Both the position numbers and the translations under genes were made by a program. Positions 24,610 to 39,171 of a stretch of DNA of 64,000 nucleotides are shown here, in pieces. The number at the start of each line of letters is the position of its first letter. Positions within the stretch are counted from its first letter, which is position 1. The stretch lies in assembly GCA_021613375.1 (NCBI GenBank), contig CM038704.1, forward strand, positions 35,729,488 to 35,793,487, written 5' to 3'. The notes under the pieces were generated by a model, which was not told the origin of the DNA, ran no database searches, and saw nothing but the letters and a program-made list of their open reading frames with translations. The DNA comes from Megaleporinus macrocephalus (Eukaryota > Chordata > Actinopteri > Characiformes > Anostomidae).

Positions 24610-27600
24610 CCTCAGTTCTATAAATCTTCTATAAAACTGATTATGATAGTTAAGCAGTAGAATACCCTCTCATGAAAAGCTGTTTTGAACATAAGACGTT
24701 GTCTCCTGACAGCAGTGTAATACAGTAAAGCATTAACTCTTTAATGATGCGTAATCATATCCGTTGCTTATCTAAAAAGGCTAATGGGTTCTTGGTTACT
24801 TGTTAGTTTTGATAAGATTTGAATTCACAAAGGGCTGATGTGACTAAAATTTTGACACCCTTGTAACACACCCAGTAACAGTGAAGTCAGGCAACATGAT
24901 GTACAACATTCTTTCTTCAAGATGGCCCTAGCTGTTTACAGCTACAGCACTGCAAAAACTCAAAGACCCCCATTTATTTATTAATTTTCCAGTCTAAACA
25001 GCCATTATGTACAATTTACCAATACTTCAGGGTCAAGCAGGAAGTAAAAGTCATACGTTTAACAAAAAATTACACAGAAGCCTCAACAACTCAACAAATA
25101 TAACATAAGATGTTTGGGTGTTTAGCGTGTCCACTCTTTCCATTTATTACTTCTTCCATTCTTTACAGTTCCTTCAACAGTCAACTCCAAGTACCCAGTC
25201 CCAGTACACATTCACTGTTTTTTTTTCTGATGGGGACCATTTTGGTGGTCTGCCAGGTTTTCCAGGTAGTTGTTAGGAGTCCCATTTTCCTTTGTAGCTT
25301 TAAGTCATTTTTAAAGTTTTTGTTTTTAACTTTGAGTTCTTCCTTATGCAAGTGTGTTACATCTAAACAAATCACAAACAGCTGCAAATACATAACTTGT
25401 ACTTAATGGCTGTTTTGACTGTAATGTAAATACAAATTAAATATTCTCTGACTTTTGGAAGTCCATTACAGATTAATTAACTCCACACGGTTTGAGGCAA
25501 TGTTACAATTTAGGCCTGCAATTAACACCATGTAAATTGGTGGGTAAAAGCTTTTATTAGTTTACCAACTTCAGACACAACTACATTTTGGGGTCTTAAA
25601 AAGCAAATTAAACAGCGATACGAAATAAGCATGTAACCATGAACGCAGGAAAGTTTCTGAATAACATGAGCAATAGCTGAAGTCATTTGCTTAATATTAC
25701 ATTATCAGTGGATTGCCTGCTGTCTCCTGCTGACGAACAGCTCTTGTTTGGTTATGGAGTGTTGACTTATCAGCTCCACCTTGCCAGTAGGCAAAGTCCA
25801 CAGCCAAAGCACTCTAACTAGAAGAAGGGTCAGTTGCTCCTGACCAACTTCATGAGTGCACTGTGCAAGCTGTAGCATAGACTGATGTGATCGTGTAACT
25901 TCTAGTGCTGTGGTGTGATGAAATCTAGCACAAACAAAAGAATGCCCAATTCTAAAACTTGTCCCCAGGTTCCTGTAGTCCAGGATTTTTTTTCTGTCTG
26001 GATAACACAAACAAAACAAGCTGGCTAGTTAAACACCATCGTTAGCTAACAGAACTTGTGTGCTTTTTTGTTTTAAGAGGTAATGTTTATTTTTACTTCA
26101 TGCAGTGTGTCCTCTGCACACATCTTCATGATTGATTTGAGGTTTTTGGAGTCTTTTGAGCCGAGCTAACTTGGGTTACATCTGCATGCTATGAGTGTGC
26201 CCCTACCTTGATCCAGGTCCCATCTTGCCCTGCTAGACTAGCTGTAGTGAGGCGCTTTCATAGATTTATGTTTCTAAGTGCAGTGTGAAAATGTAACTCA
26301 TGTTTTGTACTTTCACATTGCTCAGGTTGCTCTTGGTTCATTTTATTGCTCCAAGAACCAACAAACAAACAAATGAAGAAACATTAGCCTTGAACTTGAT
26401 GTTGAGGCTGAGTTTGCATTGTGCTTTTTTCTTTCCGTCCGCTGGAGGCATAATTAACCTCATATATCACAGAGGTGGATCAGGAAAGAATGATATCACA
26501 GGCATATCTAAAAAAAAAAAAACTACAAAAAAGTAAACATCACTGCCGTATCCAGTAGGAACGGGGGCTTTACAATATGATATTATTGCAATACTTGAGT
26601 CACAGTACTATTCTGATTAGAAATATTTTGAGATATTTGATATATTTTTTTGAGAATGGTGAGATATGGGGTGAAAAGCCCTCTTAGCGCTATTATGTGG
26701 ACTATTAACATTACGTATTTACATTAAGTAATTTTAAAAACCGTTTAAAAAAATGAATAATAAAATATTAGACTCTGTGTCTTAAGTATTGCGATCCTGT
26801 ATCATATTGATCTTCCTGGTATTTATAACAGTGGCATCCATTTGAAATCCACTGTAATGAAGCCAGAATACCCAGACAGTCAAGAGTCTGTCTGGTCACT
26901 CTGGGCAATGAAAGTATGAATTAATTACTCATAGTTCATATTTGCCCAGGCTTACTTTGATTTCACTACATCAGACATGGCTGATATTTCCGTTTAGGAC
27001 AGCTACTGATGTGTTAAACTCTGGGGAGCACAAGGAAACCTCTTATGTTGATCTTTTACTAGATCCATGTAAACAATGGCCTCAAATATTATGAGGGAAG
27101 CTGGATCATTGGTATCAGATCAATAAGCAAAAAGGGGTTTGTCTACTGGTGCTGTTCCGAAGCAGAACTCGTGCTAAACTTTTCGACTAATGTGTTTTTT
27201 TTATGATTCTGTGTATGCTTAGAAGCTCTAAGGTAACATGCAGACAGACTGTCTGGTAAGGTTGTCATTTACTTCCTGGCATGTTAACTGGAAATAACAC
27301 AAGCTATGAAACCTTAATGGGCTGCCGTTCAAAAACTGTTCTCTACAATAGACCTTGCTCATCCCTCGTACAAGACTGACATTACAAAACTAACATCACC
27401 AAAACACCCTACGCAGTCCAGCAGGCATTGTCCTGAGTAGTTTTAAGGCTTCCGCAGTTTGAGTAGCTGGTATTGGTATATAACAGTGCCTACACAACCA
27501 AAGCTAACACTGCATCAGCCTCTATAGTTGGCTCTGTACATGTAAAGAAGACACAGTCAGGCATCAGAACAGTTCAAACCATTTAATCTTTTGTTTTTAA

Positions 27601-28435
27601 TGGAGAAAACATGGGTAGGCCACACAGGCAGAAGACGGAGGAAAGGCTAATCACACAACAACGTATACTCTTTCTCCGTTTTGCCTTCTTGGCTGTTCTG
27701 TGCTTAGCGCTGTGTTAGGCCATCCCTATTTTAAACTCCTTCTGCTCTCCTCTCTGCTTCAGCCATGCACACATCTACTGTACAGACAAGTACATGTTCT
27801 TGCCTCACTAGTGTTTAGGCACCCTTAGCTTGATTATATCATTTGCTAGTATGTTAGAAGTGTTGTGACAAAATTACTCATATTCAGTTGTTCAGTGCTG
27901 TACAGACCACCCCCGTCATGTACTCAGAACAGAGTTCTGTAATAATGTATCACAAAAACCATACTGTCTGTTTGGGTGCGGGTGTTCATCATTTTTAGTC
28001 AGGAAAGCAAATCTAATTCCAATTTTGCAGCTTGCTGTCCAAATGGGGCCAAAATGTGCATGCTATGTTGTTAAAGCAGTTCATAGTTATCTATCCACCT
28101 TATTGTTCAACAGTATAATGCAGCTTAACAATAAAGCTTCAGCAGTATGTATAAATATACAAAGTAAAATATAATGTTGCATAGTAATATATTGCTTTTC
28201 ATTGCCTTTATCAGAGAAGCTCTGTTGAACAGCTATAATTTCATTTTGCATGTGTTGTTTTCTTAAAGGGATATAAAACCAATTTCCTAAGTGTTTGAGA
28301 TGTAAACTGAGTGATTCAGAGTGGTTTGTGGTGAAATGGTTCAGATTGTTCTTTACTGCGGTGGTGATAGGAACCAGGCTTGTGTAGGTGAAATCAGTAG
28401 GCGAGCGCGGCTAGTATGTCCGAATACCTAGTAGG

Positions 28436-29343
28436 TAGAGATGGACGGATCAGTGTTTTTGAGTCCGATTCCGATCGCCCATCACCTTTCAGCACGATCG
28501 GCCAATAGCCGATACCGATCGAGGGCGGGGTATACGCCACGGCAGGGCTACTATTTTAGCGCAAGCAAGTCATGACACATGGTTGAAACTGGTTTATTAC
28601 CATTTTTAACGAGCTCATATGAAACAGCATAATATTTTGAACAAAATTTGCAATAAATAAACAAAGTAAATCAAACAAATATCCTCAATACTGCAATCAT
28701 TCAATTTAGACCCTTAATTTAGAACTAAAAAAGCTAATTAAATAAATGCAGTAAAAATCTACAATCTGCAATCATTAAATGTAGATCTTGAATTGTTGCT
28801 GCTGTTCTGTTTGTACTGGTCAGATCTGGTCTGCACTGGGTTATTATCTGTTCTGGGTTATTAGTTTTGTGCTAGCTGTGCGTGCTAGCTCTGCTGTTTG
28901 CTGATACTCACTGTATTCAGCTGTGTGCAGTGTCGTATCAGATTAGTAGTGTTAAATGTCTTTGTCTTGGTTCCTCAACGAGACTGATTTTACACATTTT
29001 AAAAACGCCCTGGATGAGTCTGAGTCACATACGGTAAAACACTGCCAGACAGACACGTTTATTTCCAGCGCATTTTTTTTCCTGTGAAGTCTCTGCTTCA
29101 GTCAGTCTGTGGAAAATGAAAGGGTATGTGTTTCCACCTAGTGGTTCAAATTGGAATTGCAGGAAGGGGGTTCTCCTCTTCCTGGATGAAACGCAGGCTG
29201 GAAATACAGAAATTAGGCTCATTTGTTTTAACAGCTTTCGGGATCAGCTCTAAATTGGAGAAATATCGTCCGATCACCGATCACATATTTTGATTAAAAG
29301 TCGTCCGATACCGATACATAGGCGATCGATGCTTCTATCTCTA
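28436..29343. mobile_element. Non-autonomous hAT-type DNA transposon with intact 8-bp target duplication
   Basis: CTAGTAGG occurs at 28428-28435 and again at 29344-29351, a perfect 8-bp duplication as hAT elements make. The element starts TAGAGATGG and ends with CTATCTCTA, so the terminal repeats are TAGAGATGG and TAGAGATAG. Subterminal CCGATACCGAT-type motifs occur near both ends (about 28512-28520 and 29308-29317). The 908-bp interior has no transposase frame, so movement would have needed an enzyme supplied from elsewhere. Confidence 0.85.
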
Positions 29344-29880
29344 CTAGTAGGCATTGAGTAGTAGGCGAAGGGTACACGGATGATCTACTGAATGGCAGCC
29401 ATTGTTATGTAGGCGAACACAGCAAACTGCGCTATCCCATGATTCACCTGGCGCTGCGGATGAATTTAAAGTGGAGAAAAAAAAAACGGTGAAAAGCGGA
29501 ACGTCGGCTGTGTGTACGCAGCTACAGCTAGTGAACTGCCGCTACAGAAGTTAGCGCTACTTCTAAGGTAAAAAAAATAATTCCTTAATATTTCATTCCT
29601 CCGTTTCATCTTCTCCGAACTACAGCTCAACACTGTGTGAGGACATATTCAGACAAAAACGCAGATCAGTGTCACAAAAACTCAGAAGGCTTGGGCTGGA
29701 ATTCTGTGTGGCTTTGGTGCTTGTGCATGAACGGTATCTTTGGGATCATGATGGAGATGGGGAGGTGGTGGATGCGATGTTGTTCAACACGGGAATGGAG
29801 TGAGAATGGTTGTGTATATATAGTCAGTAGAGGTAATTGGGGCATCCAGCTCCCAAAACCAAGTTATATAGTGTATAGTC

Positions 29881-29902
29881 ATATATATATATATATATAT
29901 AT
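29881..29902. repeat. (AT)n microsatellite
   Basis: Eleven perfect AT dinucleotides between the hAT element and the right end of the surrounding foldback. Confidence 0.95.
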
Positions 29903-30939
29903 AGTCTTAGTCATCATGCAGTGTATATTCATAACCAATTTCCGTGTGGGAGCTATTAGAGGTGGACGTACTGTGAACAATTCAGACTTTCTCTGAAATG
30001 GAACGTTTAAAACCAAACCACTCTAAATGACTTTGTTTACAGCTCAAATACTCAACTATATTGATTAAACAATGATATTTGTGTATTTAAATAAAATCAA
30101 ACAATCTGTAAAATGTTTAAATATGAAATCTGTTTTTGCCCATGTTATACTGTACCATAAATAAAGCTGTCTAAATCTTCCAAGATGTCAAGGATGTATT
30201 AAAAATAAATACACAGCCAGAGAACAGAGGTGTATGAAAAAATATTTATGGGATCACTTCCAAAACTTTACAGTTTTACATTCACTTCCATACTCATCTT
30301 CTCAGACATATCCAACAAAGTTGGACACAAGAAATGATTGCTTTCAAACATCAGGAGTGATTTTAAGGTTGCTTTTGGGGGTTTTATGAAGATATTTCTC
30401 AGATACAAGTCTAGACGTCATACATGTCCTGAAGAAGTAGAGAACTTAATCTTGTTTACTGGCTAACTGAAAAACAAAACTGCTTCAAGGAAACATATTC
30501 ACTTACTATAACAGTGAAATTTTTTTTTGTTAAGCTCTGCAAACTATTGCATTTTTGTTTATTCTGTAATAAGAATTATGATTATTGTTATAATATGAAG
30601 CAACCTTATTTAGATGTTCTCTCAACATAAATATAGCCTGTGAACAGCAAAACCAATTCATTCACAACCTCCTTTTTTGTACAGTAGTCAGATTTTGTAG
30701 GAAGGTACTACATGGAATGGTTCTATAACTATAATAATAAATATTAACTTTTTGAACAGAATTGCCACAATACATTACAATCGTTTTCACAGTCCCAACA
30801 TCAACAAGCGCTTCCCCACAAAACAAAATCTTAAAATATATTAACCACACTTGCAATTCATTCATTCATTCAGCTCTGAGGTCCCACCGCTTTCCCCATA
30901 CATACAATGTAACATATTAGAAAACACTCTTTAAAAACA

Positions 30940-31483
30940 AGTGTTCTTTAGTAAAAGGCACAGGTTTTATGTAGAACCATGAGGTTCTTAAATGGTTCTT
31001 TGCATGGTGATATGGTTCCTCAGACTGGTGGAGAATGTGTTGTATATGATTCTATACAGTTAATATTGTCACTGTCCAAAGAAATTGTTTTGTTTTTCTA
31101 CATAATTTGAAAATGACAGCTGCCGTTTATATTGTGTGAAAATTCTCATTAATGGATCAATGAAAATGCTCCAAAATCACTTGGGAAAATTCTGTTTCCA
31201 TTGATTTACATTAAAAGTAAATGAGGTTTTTGGTCTCTCATGTAAAGCTGCCATTTTGGAGATGATACTGACGATATAGCACCAAAAAGTGGTGTCAAAC
31301 TGGTTACTACAGAAGAAACCTTTTACTGCGGTATAGAGCCACAGATACACAACACTGATATACAATGTACGACACATCCTTCTGAAGAACTGTTACATCC
31401 TGCAAAGAACCATTTAAGCATGCAAATGGTTTCTGTATAGAACTCAGTTCTAAATGAAACCTGTGCTTTTACTAAAGATCCTG
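30940..31483. mobile_element. AGAACC/GGTTCT foldback repeat, copy 1
   Basis: The left arm begins TCTTTAGTAAAAGGCACAGG and carries several GGTTCTT motifs and TCAGACTGGTGGAGAATGTG. The right arm is its inverted, diverged counterpart, ending CCTGTGCTTTTACTAAAGAT. Related sequence appears at 49270-49500, 50530-51010 and 63300-64000. It is probably a miniature inverted-repeat element family. No coding potential was seen. Confidence 0.65.
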
Positions 31484-33538
31484 ACAAGAATGCTGTTTTG
31501 TCAAAGAGGTCTATACTATATTATATTTAGGTATAGATAGGCAAAAATATGCTGTAATGAGTTTTTCAATATACTAGCCCAAGAAATAACGGACTCATAT
31601 CATATCAGTTTGCACCACCATGTCTGTACTACTGATGTATGTAAAGGAGCTGTTTTCTGATTGGCTGTCCTGTATTGTGCCTTATTCAGAAAGCTAACCA
31701 GGCTGACTCACTCCTTATTACTTCAACACAAGTAGGTGGATAAGTGTAAATAGGAATTAAATTTTAATATATATTATATGCATCACAAAACCTTGAATCT
31801 CAAAATATTTCTATTGACTTACATTAAAAGTAAAGTATTTTTATCCTCTCCTGTAAAGTTCATTTGGGAGGATGTACTGTCATTATATTAAATGACAACA
31901 TGAATGCCTATATTCAAAGTGTTTTCATTGTGTTATAACATAAATTAAATATATTGAAATGTATTATCAGTCTATCACAATATATGAACGTAATATGATG
32001 CATTTTCCATTACATTCCATTGTTGGTATGGGTTCAGTGTTTGGTAAACAAGCTAAAAGAAGCTTTTCTTGGCAGAAAAAGCACAGCATAACAAACAGCA
32101 GCAGCATTCAAATTAGGAAAACGACAGAAAATGCAGATGTATGTCGCTCTTATCAGTGGTTTTGACACGTCACACTGGTAAACTCTCTTTAAAATAACTG
32201 TGTCTTGTATTACTCTGTACAGATAGGCATTCATTTTCAGTTTTATAAAATCTCTTGAAGTTTCTATGGCTTAACCTAGAGTTGTTTTTTATACAACCAG
32301 AATGATGATGCAGACATTGCCAATGGAATATTAATGGCTGGCTGATGTACATATACATGTTTTGGAATAAGACACTGTGAATGAAAGTCATTACTACAAT
32401 GAATGGAGGAGTGCATTGAATTTGCCTGATTCAAACATGTACACCATCATTTCCACATGTATAAGACACTTTTTTGCCCAGACTTGTATAATTTTGTAAG
32501 TAAGGTAGAGCGGGACGCAACACGTATGTTTGTATGGCAGGGTCCAAATGTTTGAGACCTAGTTTCTTTAAAACCTTACAATTTACACTATCAGAATAAC
32601 AACATGAGTGAACAGTAGAATCTTGAACATAAATTTCTGAATTCTGTAGTATTTGGTGGTATTAACGATAGCGTGCACTCGAGCCACACTGACTCCATAA
32701 TCCACCAAACCAACATTTCTTCATTTTAACTGTCATACATTCCCATTGTTTTATTTTTTCAATATTTTTCTGTTGCTCATTTCCAGAGAAAATCTGATTT
32801 TCGACTTGGTGTTAATGTAGAAATGATGTGCACATTAGAATCAAGAGAATTCATATCACTAAATACTGTTATTTATGTAAGAGGTCTTCCTTTTTCAAAA
32901 GAAATGATCGTCAAGAAGTTTACATACTACACTGTCAGGTTGGAATTTAAGTCTTCTCAGTCTAAATACACCCAGCATTCACAAACTAACACAATAAAAC
33001 CCCAAAAGCACTGGACCTCCTGCACAATACATCATTTCTTAATCCTATATTGGCCAACACTACACTAATATCACAGCTGTGATATGCAAACAAGCCCTCT
33101 AACCAATTACAGCTTAATTAGGATAAAACAAGGTGTAATCCAATAAAAGCCAATTAGTTTGGCAATATAATCACTTTCATTTCCGTATCGTGCAGACCTT
33201 CTGTAAAGAAATCTCTAAACAGTCTTCTCTACGTGCTCTACGTGAGGCTGGATTGATAAATTGTGGGCTTTGAGTTTAACCAACCTTACAAAAGACATTT
33301 AAACTAATAAACGATTCGGAATATATTCAATGTAAACCAGACCTTAAATATAAGATGTAACTCAAGACACAGTAACAGTGCATTACAAGATAAAGAATAA
33401 GTGGAAAAATATGAAAATAACTGAGGTGCTTTTTTGGTCCTTGAAGCTTCAGGTAAGAGTAAACATGTTTATCGTGCATTTGCTTGAAGAGCTTTTTAAA
33501 GATGCCCACAATTATGTCACAAATTAATATTTGTTCTT

Positions 33539-34053
33539 CTCTGTATATTCTGTTACCCTGTTTTTCAGTGGTCAGGACCCTCACAGGACAACCACAGAGC
33601 AGGTATTATAGGGGTGGTGGAATATTCTCAGCACTGCAGTGACACTGATATGGTGGTGGGGTGTTAGTGTGTGTTGTGCTGGTATGAGTGGATCAGGCAC
33701 AGCGGTACTGTTGGACCAGGCAGCGTCCTGTGGGCAGCATTCTGTGGGCACTAATGAAGGACTAGAGGATGGCAAACACAAAATGTGCAGCAAGAGATGA
33801 GCTATGAAGACTGATCTGCCTTGCTGGTCCATCTTGTAGATGTAAGAGTGTCTAATCGAGTGGACAGCGAGCAGACACAGTGTTTAAAAACTTCAGCAGC
33901 ATTGCTGCGTCTGATCCACTAGTACTAGCACAGCACACACACTAACACTCCACCACCATATCAGCATTACTGCAATGCTGAGAATGATCCACCACCCCAA
34001 TTAGTACATACTCTGTGGTGGTCCTGACCACAGTAACAAAGTATACAGAGAAA
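33539..34053. mobile_element. Palindromic MITE-like element with arms of about 110 bp
   Basis: The left arm contains GGTCAGGACC, CAGCACTGCAGTGACACTGA and GGTGGTGGGGTGTTAGTGTG. The right arm carries the inverted equivalents, including CACACACTAACACTCCACCA and GTGGTGGTCCTGACC. The outer edges are CTCTGTATA on the left and TATACAGAG on the right. The reverse complement of the right outer flank recurs near 45520-45600, so this is a dispersed family. Confidence 0.7.
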
Positions 34054-36385
34054 CAGATGGACTACAGTCTGTAAGTGTAGAACTACAAAGTGCTCCTCTA
34101 TGGTAAGTGGAGCTGATAAAATGCACAGTGAGTATAGACACAGGTAATGATCTCTTAACCTGTCATGTAGAATTTTAGTTTTTCAGTGTACAAATCTCAC
34201 CTGTAGCTTCTTCAAGGCCAAACATTTGAACAAACAAAAAAATGAACAAGGTAGAGGCTGGCAAAGCAAAATCTATGGCACATCACTAACATATGTCTAA
34301 AATCTACTTCGTATTTAAGAAGCAAATATTAGTCAGGATCATCCATAACCACAAAGCAAAAGTGGATATATGTAATAAATATATACATACAGCTGAACTG
34401 TCCAGTACACTACAGATATATGACCAAAAACACAAAATTATTGCACATAACTGTTTGCAAAACTCAAGTTAGACTTTTGCAGTGAGTTGTCATAAAGAAT
34501 CAGTGCATATGCTCATCACTCAGTGCTAGATTCAGTTACAGTCAGTCACACTGTATGGTTTGGCTTTTAATATGCTATGAATATAAAAATCTTAAACATA
34601 GCCCATTTTTTCAGAGACTGTCGGGTAAAGACATCCTTTAGCCTCTTGTTTGACGGACCATGATTTGGCCTAAAGTTATCAGGCTATCTGAGAAATCCTG
34701 CTTTGTTTTTACTAGATGTTTTTTTTTTAATGTCAGTGACCCCTTGTGGATGGCAGAGGAAATGCAAATGCCGTGGGTAAAGTTGGCGAGGGCCTTCTGA
34801 GATACTATCTCTCTGTCAACAGCTACAGCCTTACACTCTGTTCCTAAATCCAGAGCCAATATGCATTATTGCCGATTACATAGGGCCCAGATGAAGTATA
34901 GATGGACAGGAATTTAAATACTATCAATACTGCAGTTTAATGTAAGACTAGGCTTCAATCTATTTCAAATATTCAGCCTCAATACTGTGTCGTTACGCCA
35001 AACAAATACAGTCATATGCATTGTTGGGTTGCGTAAATGAGAATGCATCCTGTACACATCTTAATACACTATTACTGTTTATTTACTGATTTTAACAAAC
35101 TGTTAGAAGGGAAATAAAATGTGGCCTGCGTAAAAGTCAAGAGATCACATTTTATTCCTATACAGTTTGGGGTGCTTACATAAGAAACTATATAAGAAAC
35201 ATTTGTATTACAGATTTTTTTTAACGGCATAAAAAAATATTTTTCTCTATGTTAAGGACGCGTTAACTTGCTTTCCCCCAGAACATCAACAGCTTATGTC
35301 TTTTGATCAGAGGTGGCATATGACTGTAGAGTATTAGAAACATTAGGGGTGTAATAAAATATCAAAACAAATAAGAAGCACAATATAATTTTTTTGTTTG
35401 TTATGAATTAACAATTTCATGTAAAATAGGTGCAGGCAGCAGATCTTTAACCATTACACCTGATTCTCACATGAAACCTGTGCGCGGTGTGAACGATGCA
35501 GTAGCTTAAGTGTTACAGCTCACATGCACTGGACTTTCACACATTAAGCGTTTGTGCTGTGGAGCGGAACAGCGAGACAGCTATATAGATATTCCTTTTA
35601 TCAGATGTATAAATAGTCAAATCAGCCATGCTGCTCAGTAAAAACACAATTTATAAAAGAGCATGAGAATTTTCTTACCCCCAACAGCATTCTGACTTCT
35701 GATTTAGTAATAATTTCATGCCTGACAGACTAGCCAGGAAAGTGGAATGTTCAAAATGTATTTGAAAAATAAGTTTATATTTGATTTTCTGTATTTAGTG
35801 CCGTGACACACATTGTGGGTAAAAATTCAGCTCTTGGTTTATACTCTGCATCTAGGATACTGTGGCGTTTGCTCCAGCTGACCTGCTAACATGAGCGCCG
35901 AAATGCAAATTCAGCCTCTTCATGTTAAACTACTCCACTCCGATGTAAATAAGTAGTGTAGGTGCACTAGCGTTTGTATACCTATGCAGTTTGTGGTGTT
36001 TTCATGCTTTGACAGTTTTCTTTAAATTAAAATGTAAAAAAATGAAATGTCTCCTTGTTTATAGTACCTCAATAAATTATATCGTTATCTTAATCATGAT
36101 GTGCATCATATCCAGGTTTTTTCTGATACACAGCCCTAATAAATATTCAAATATGTTGAAAATAATGCAATATTTTGCCCAATTATATAGCCCTATAACC
36201 TATAGTGTTTTTATAATCTGGAATAACACATAGTAGCTCTGGATGTAAATGGAAGGCTTGTTATAGACAGTCTATAAAGTCTGTCTTTTGTTTTTTGGTT
36301 TGTATTGCATTATGCTGATGCAAATCTGTCCACCATGCTGGCTGCTGTAAATGGCTGCAGACTATTATCAGGCACAGCTAAAGCC

Positions 36386-39123
36386 TTACAGTGAGCTTTT
36401 CTCTGGAGTATAATTGGGCTTTGTAGTGCTGTTAGCTGTGTGACCTTCAGTCTCAGAAGCGCTGGAGTCTTCATCGTCGTCGTCGGTCTGCTCAGCGCTG
36501 TGGTACAGCATTAGCGCCTGGGTCTTATGGGTAATGGTTATAGTGCAGGGTCCCTGTGCCCACGGCTCTCCATCAACTTGCATCGGCATGCGGGAACTCT
36601 TCAGGACCAGCTGCGGAACGAAGCATAAACAAAAAGGAAACAATACCAATATAAAATCGCCTCAACTGTACTGTGTAACGTAAAAAAATTAATGCATGTA
36701 ATATTTTTGCCGTTTCGCCCACACCTAACACACACACAGACTTTTTTCTCACCCTCACTGTGTGAGCCTGGCCCAGTCTGACAGGGTTGGCGAGTTTGAC
36801 CTGAATCTGAGCGCAGTGGAATGAGCCAAACACTCCCACTACCTCCAGCAGGCCGTCGTCCAGCCTAGACACAAACCAGACACAAACACATACCAGACTA
36901 AACAATTAACTATTCAAAATAAAATATTTTAAAATGAGTCTGAAAGACTCACTGAACCGCATTCCACACCGAAATGACCCTGTAAACACAAGACTGTGGA
37001 ACTTATGACAAACATGAATTGTGAGATTAACTGTTTCTTTAAAAAGGGTCCTAATTAAAAAAAAAAAAAAACCACAAACACTTCAATGTAGTATGTACAT
37101 ATTGTTAAAAGTATGAAAACATGTTATCTCCTCTGTCCATGCATGGAAATGACACTGCAAAGCAAGCCAGTTTTCAGTATTCAGACTTCAATGGGTTGAC
37201 ATCACCCATTCACGTTGGTGATAATGAAGTAGGCTGGTGAAAATACAGGTTAAAAAAAAAAAAAAACGAACAACAACAACAACACACAGAGGTCAATTAC
37301 ATATATTACTATATCAATAAAAAATAGCCTGCTGATTTAAAAAATATAAACGCTAATGTAAAAATAAGTGGGCGACATGGCAAAAATGATTATTATTTAG
37401 TGTTTGTGTATACGGTGCTTCGCTAAATCCAGTTTACTCTCTTAATGGTGAAGCCTGCAGTGTTTTACAAGTACTGACCACATACACCGTATGTTCAGAA
37501 CAGCATACTGTACTGTACTCTACTGTGACTACTCTACATACTGCATATTCACACTAACAATGTTGTATGATTATAACATAATACCAAATGACATGGTATC
37601 GTAAAATATATACACATCAAAATACATTAGGACTGTTTTTGGCAAATTAACCCACACAAATGTTATAAGAGCAGGGGTAGGACATGGGCTGTTTAGGGTA
37701 CTCTCAGTGAGGTTGTGGATCTTTAGGGAATATTAAAAACGGTCTAATTCATTATATTTTCATGCCTTTGAATTAATCAGTTTTGTTACAGCATTATGGC
37801 CGCTGCTTTAGGATTTTATGAAATGTCATGAAGTTGCGATTACAACACTTAAAAAACAGGAAGTTGAGACAGCATATTGTGCAAACAATTGGAGCCAAGT
37901 TGAGTCAGAATAGCAATCATGTAGACTTTTGCAGGCAGTTGAGGTCTGAAATGGTAAACAAGTGATTTAAAAGAACCGTTTATCGGTTTTATTCTGTGCA
38001 AAACTGCCTACTTGCGCATTGTAATGTGTTCATGCTGGCCAGCTACACAGCTGCATGCCACCGCTGCTGAAAAAAAAAAAACTTTAAAGAACACTAAAAC
38101 AAAACCTGAGGGAGAAATGAGGGGTTAAAGGGACTGGACTGTGTGGACTGGGGAGTGGACAGTATGCTCTGAAACTTTAACAACATTTACCTACTAAATC
38201 ACTGAGAAGTGGCATAGAAGCCCTTTAAGTATCTCACCGTGTTGGGGGGCATGGCTCGTCACCCATCCCCTCCCACAGCCGGCAGCCTCCGCCCCAGTAA
38301 CCGATGTTACACACGATGATTCCCTCCAGACTGGGCAAAGTCACCCGCTCACCGTCCAGCTCCAGCTACAGTCCAGAACAACAAAGAATTTAGCATTACA
38401 TCAGTCCTGTAGTCAGTGTCAGTACTTGCTTGGCCAGCCTACATCACCCTGAAAACTTATGCAGCATACCCAACCTGCTCCAGGGCCTTATAACACAGGA
38501 CTGTGGATCATAAACAGCTTCCTGACCAATTAGGTAGAGCCTTTTAATGGAGATTGAACCCTCCAGGTTTTTACAGCCCAATGCTTTTTACTTTGTGATG
38601 TCGGTGGCATCAGTCACGTAAAAATTTATCACATTTCAGTGGAGAAAACAAAATATACTCGAGAAGAAGTGAAGACAGAGTTGCTTTTCACTGTTTCAAA
38701 TAAGATATAAGGAACATTTATGCAGTTCTATTTCTAGGGATGCACTAGAATAAAAATTCCTGTTGGAAACCAGAACACACCTAAAACAACTTTATTTATG
38801 CTTTTGAATGTACTTAACATAAGAACTATATGAGGTAATAAAGATAAACATGCTATTGTTACTGATAAATTCTGCTTTCAGTGACAGAAAACTGTGCTGA
38901 AAAATATTTTATTTATATATATATATATAGTTACAAAACGTAGTTTCACTTATTCCAGAATCCTCAACTACAGAGAATAACTGCTCATTCTTTATTCATT
39001 TCTTACTCATTTTTGTTGTTGTTTGTGAACCCATGCAGTGTACAGCAGACAAATTTCTCTTTCGATAAAACAGCTTAGAAGCTGTAGTTTTGTTAGATTT
39101 TGCATCTGAATACATACACACAC

Positions 39124-39171
<48 letters not shown>

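Larger units (their letters stand above)
28293..30048. mobile_element. Foldback/TIR element interrupted by a hAT insertion
   Basis: The left end reads TTTGAGATGTAAACTGAGTG, then CAGAGTGGTTTG and GGTGGTGATAGGAACC. The right end carries the inverted counterpart, with AAACCACTCTAAATGAC and GTTTACAGCTCAAA closing at about 30048. These are the inverted ends of the repeat family also seen at 9790, 39580, 44870 and 61186. A separate hAT-type element sits inside it. Confidence 0.5.
24610..36385. other. Long interval without a protein gene between trim25 and dgke
   Basis: The two genes converge here (trim25 +, dgke -), so the interval holds their 3' ends plus about 11 kb of AT-rich DNA. The repeats I could delimit are listed separately: a foldback with an inserted hAT element at 28293-30048, an AGAACC foldback at 30940-31483, a short repeat family at 31189 and 31797, and a palindromic element at 33539-34053. 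I saw no exon-like frames with family similarity. The stretch 24610-28290 shows nothing I can name. Confidence 0.55.

Noticed and set aside
24610..28290. Possible extra gene (for example coil, a TRIM25 neighbour in human)
   Set aside because: I looked for coilin-like or other conserved exons in this gap and saw none. The frames are short and uneven.
29637..29996. 119-residue + strand open frame
   Set aside because: Lies inside the foldback element and runs through an AT microsatellite. No family similarity or splice context.
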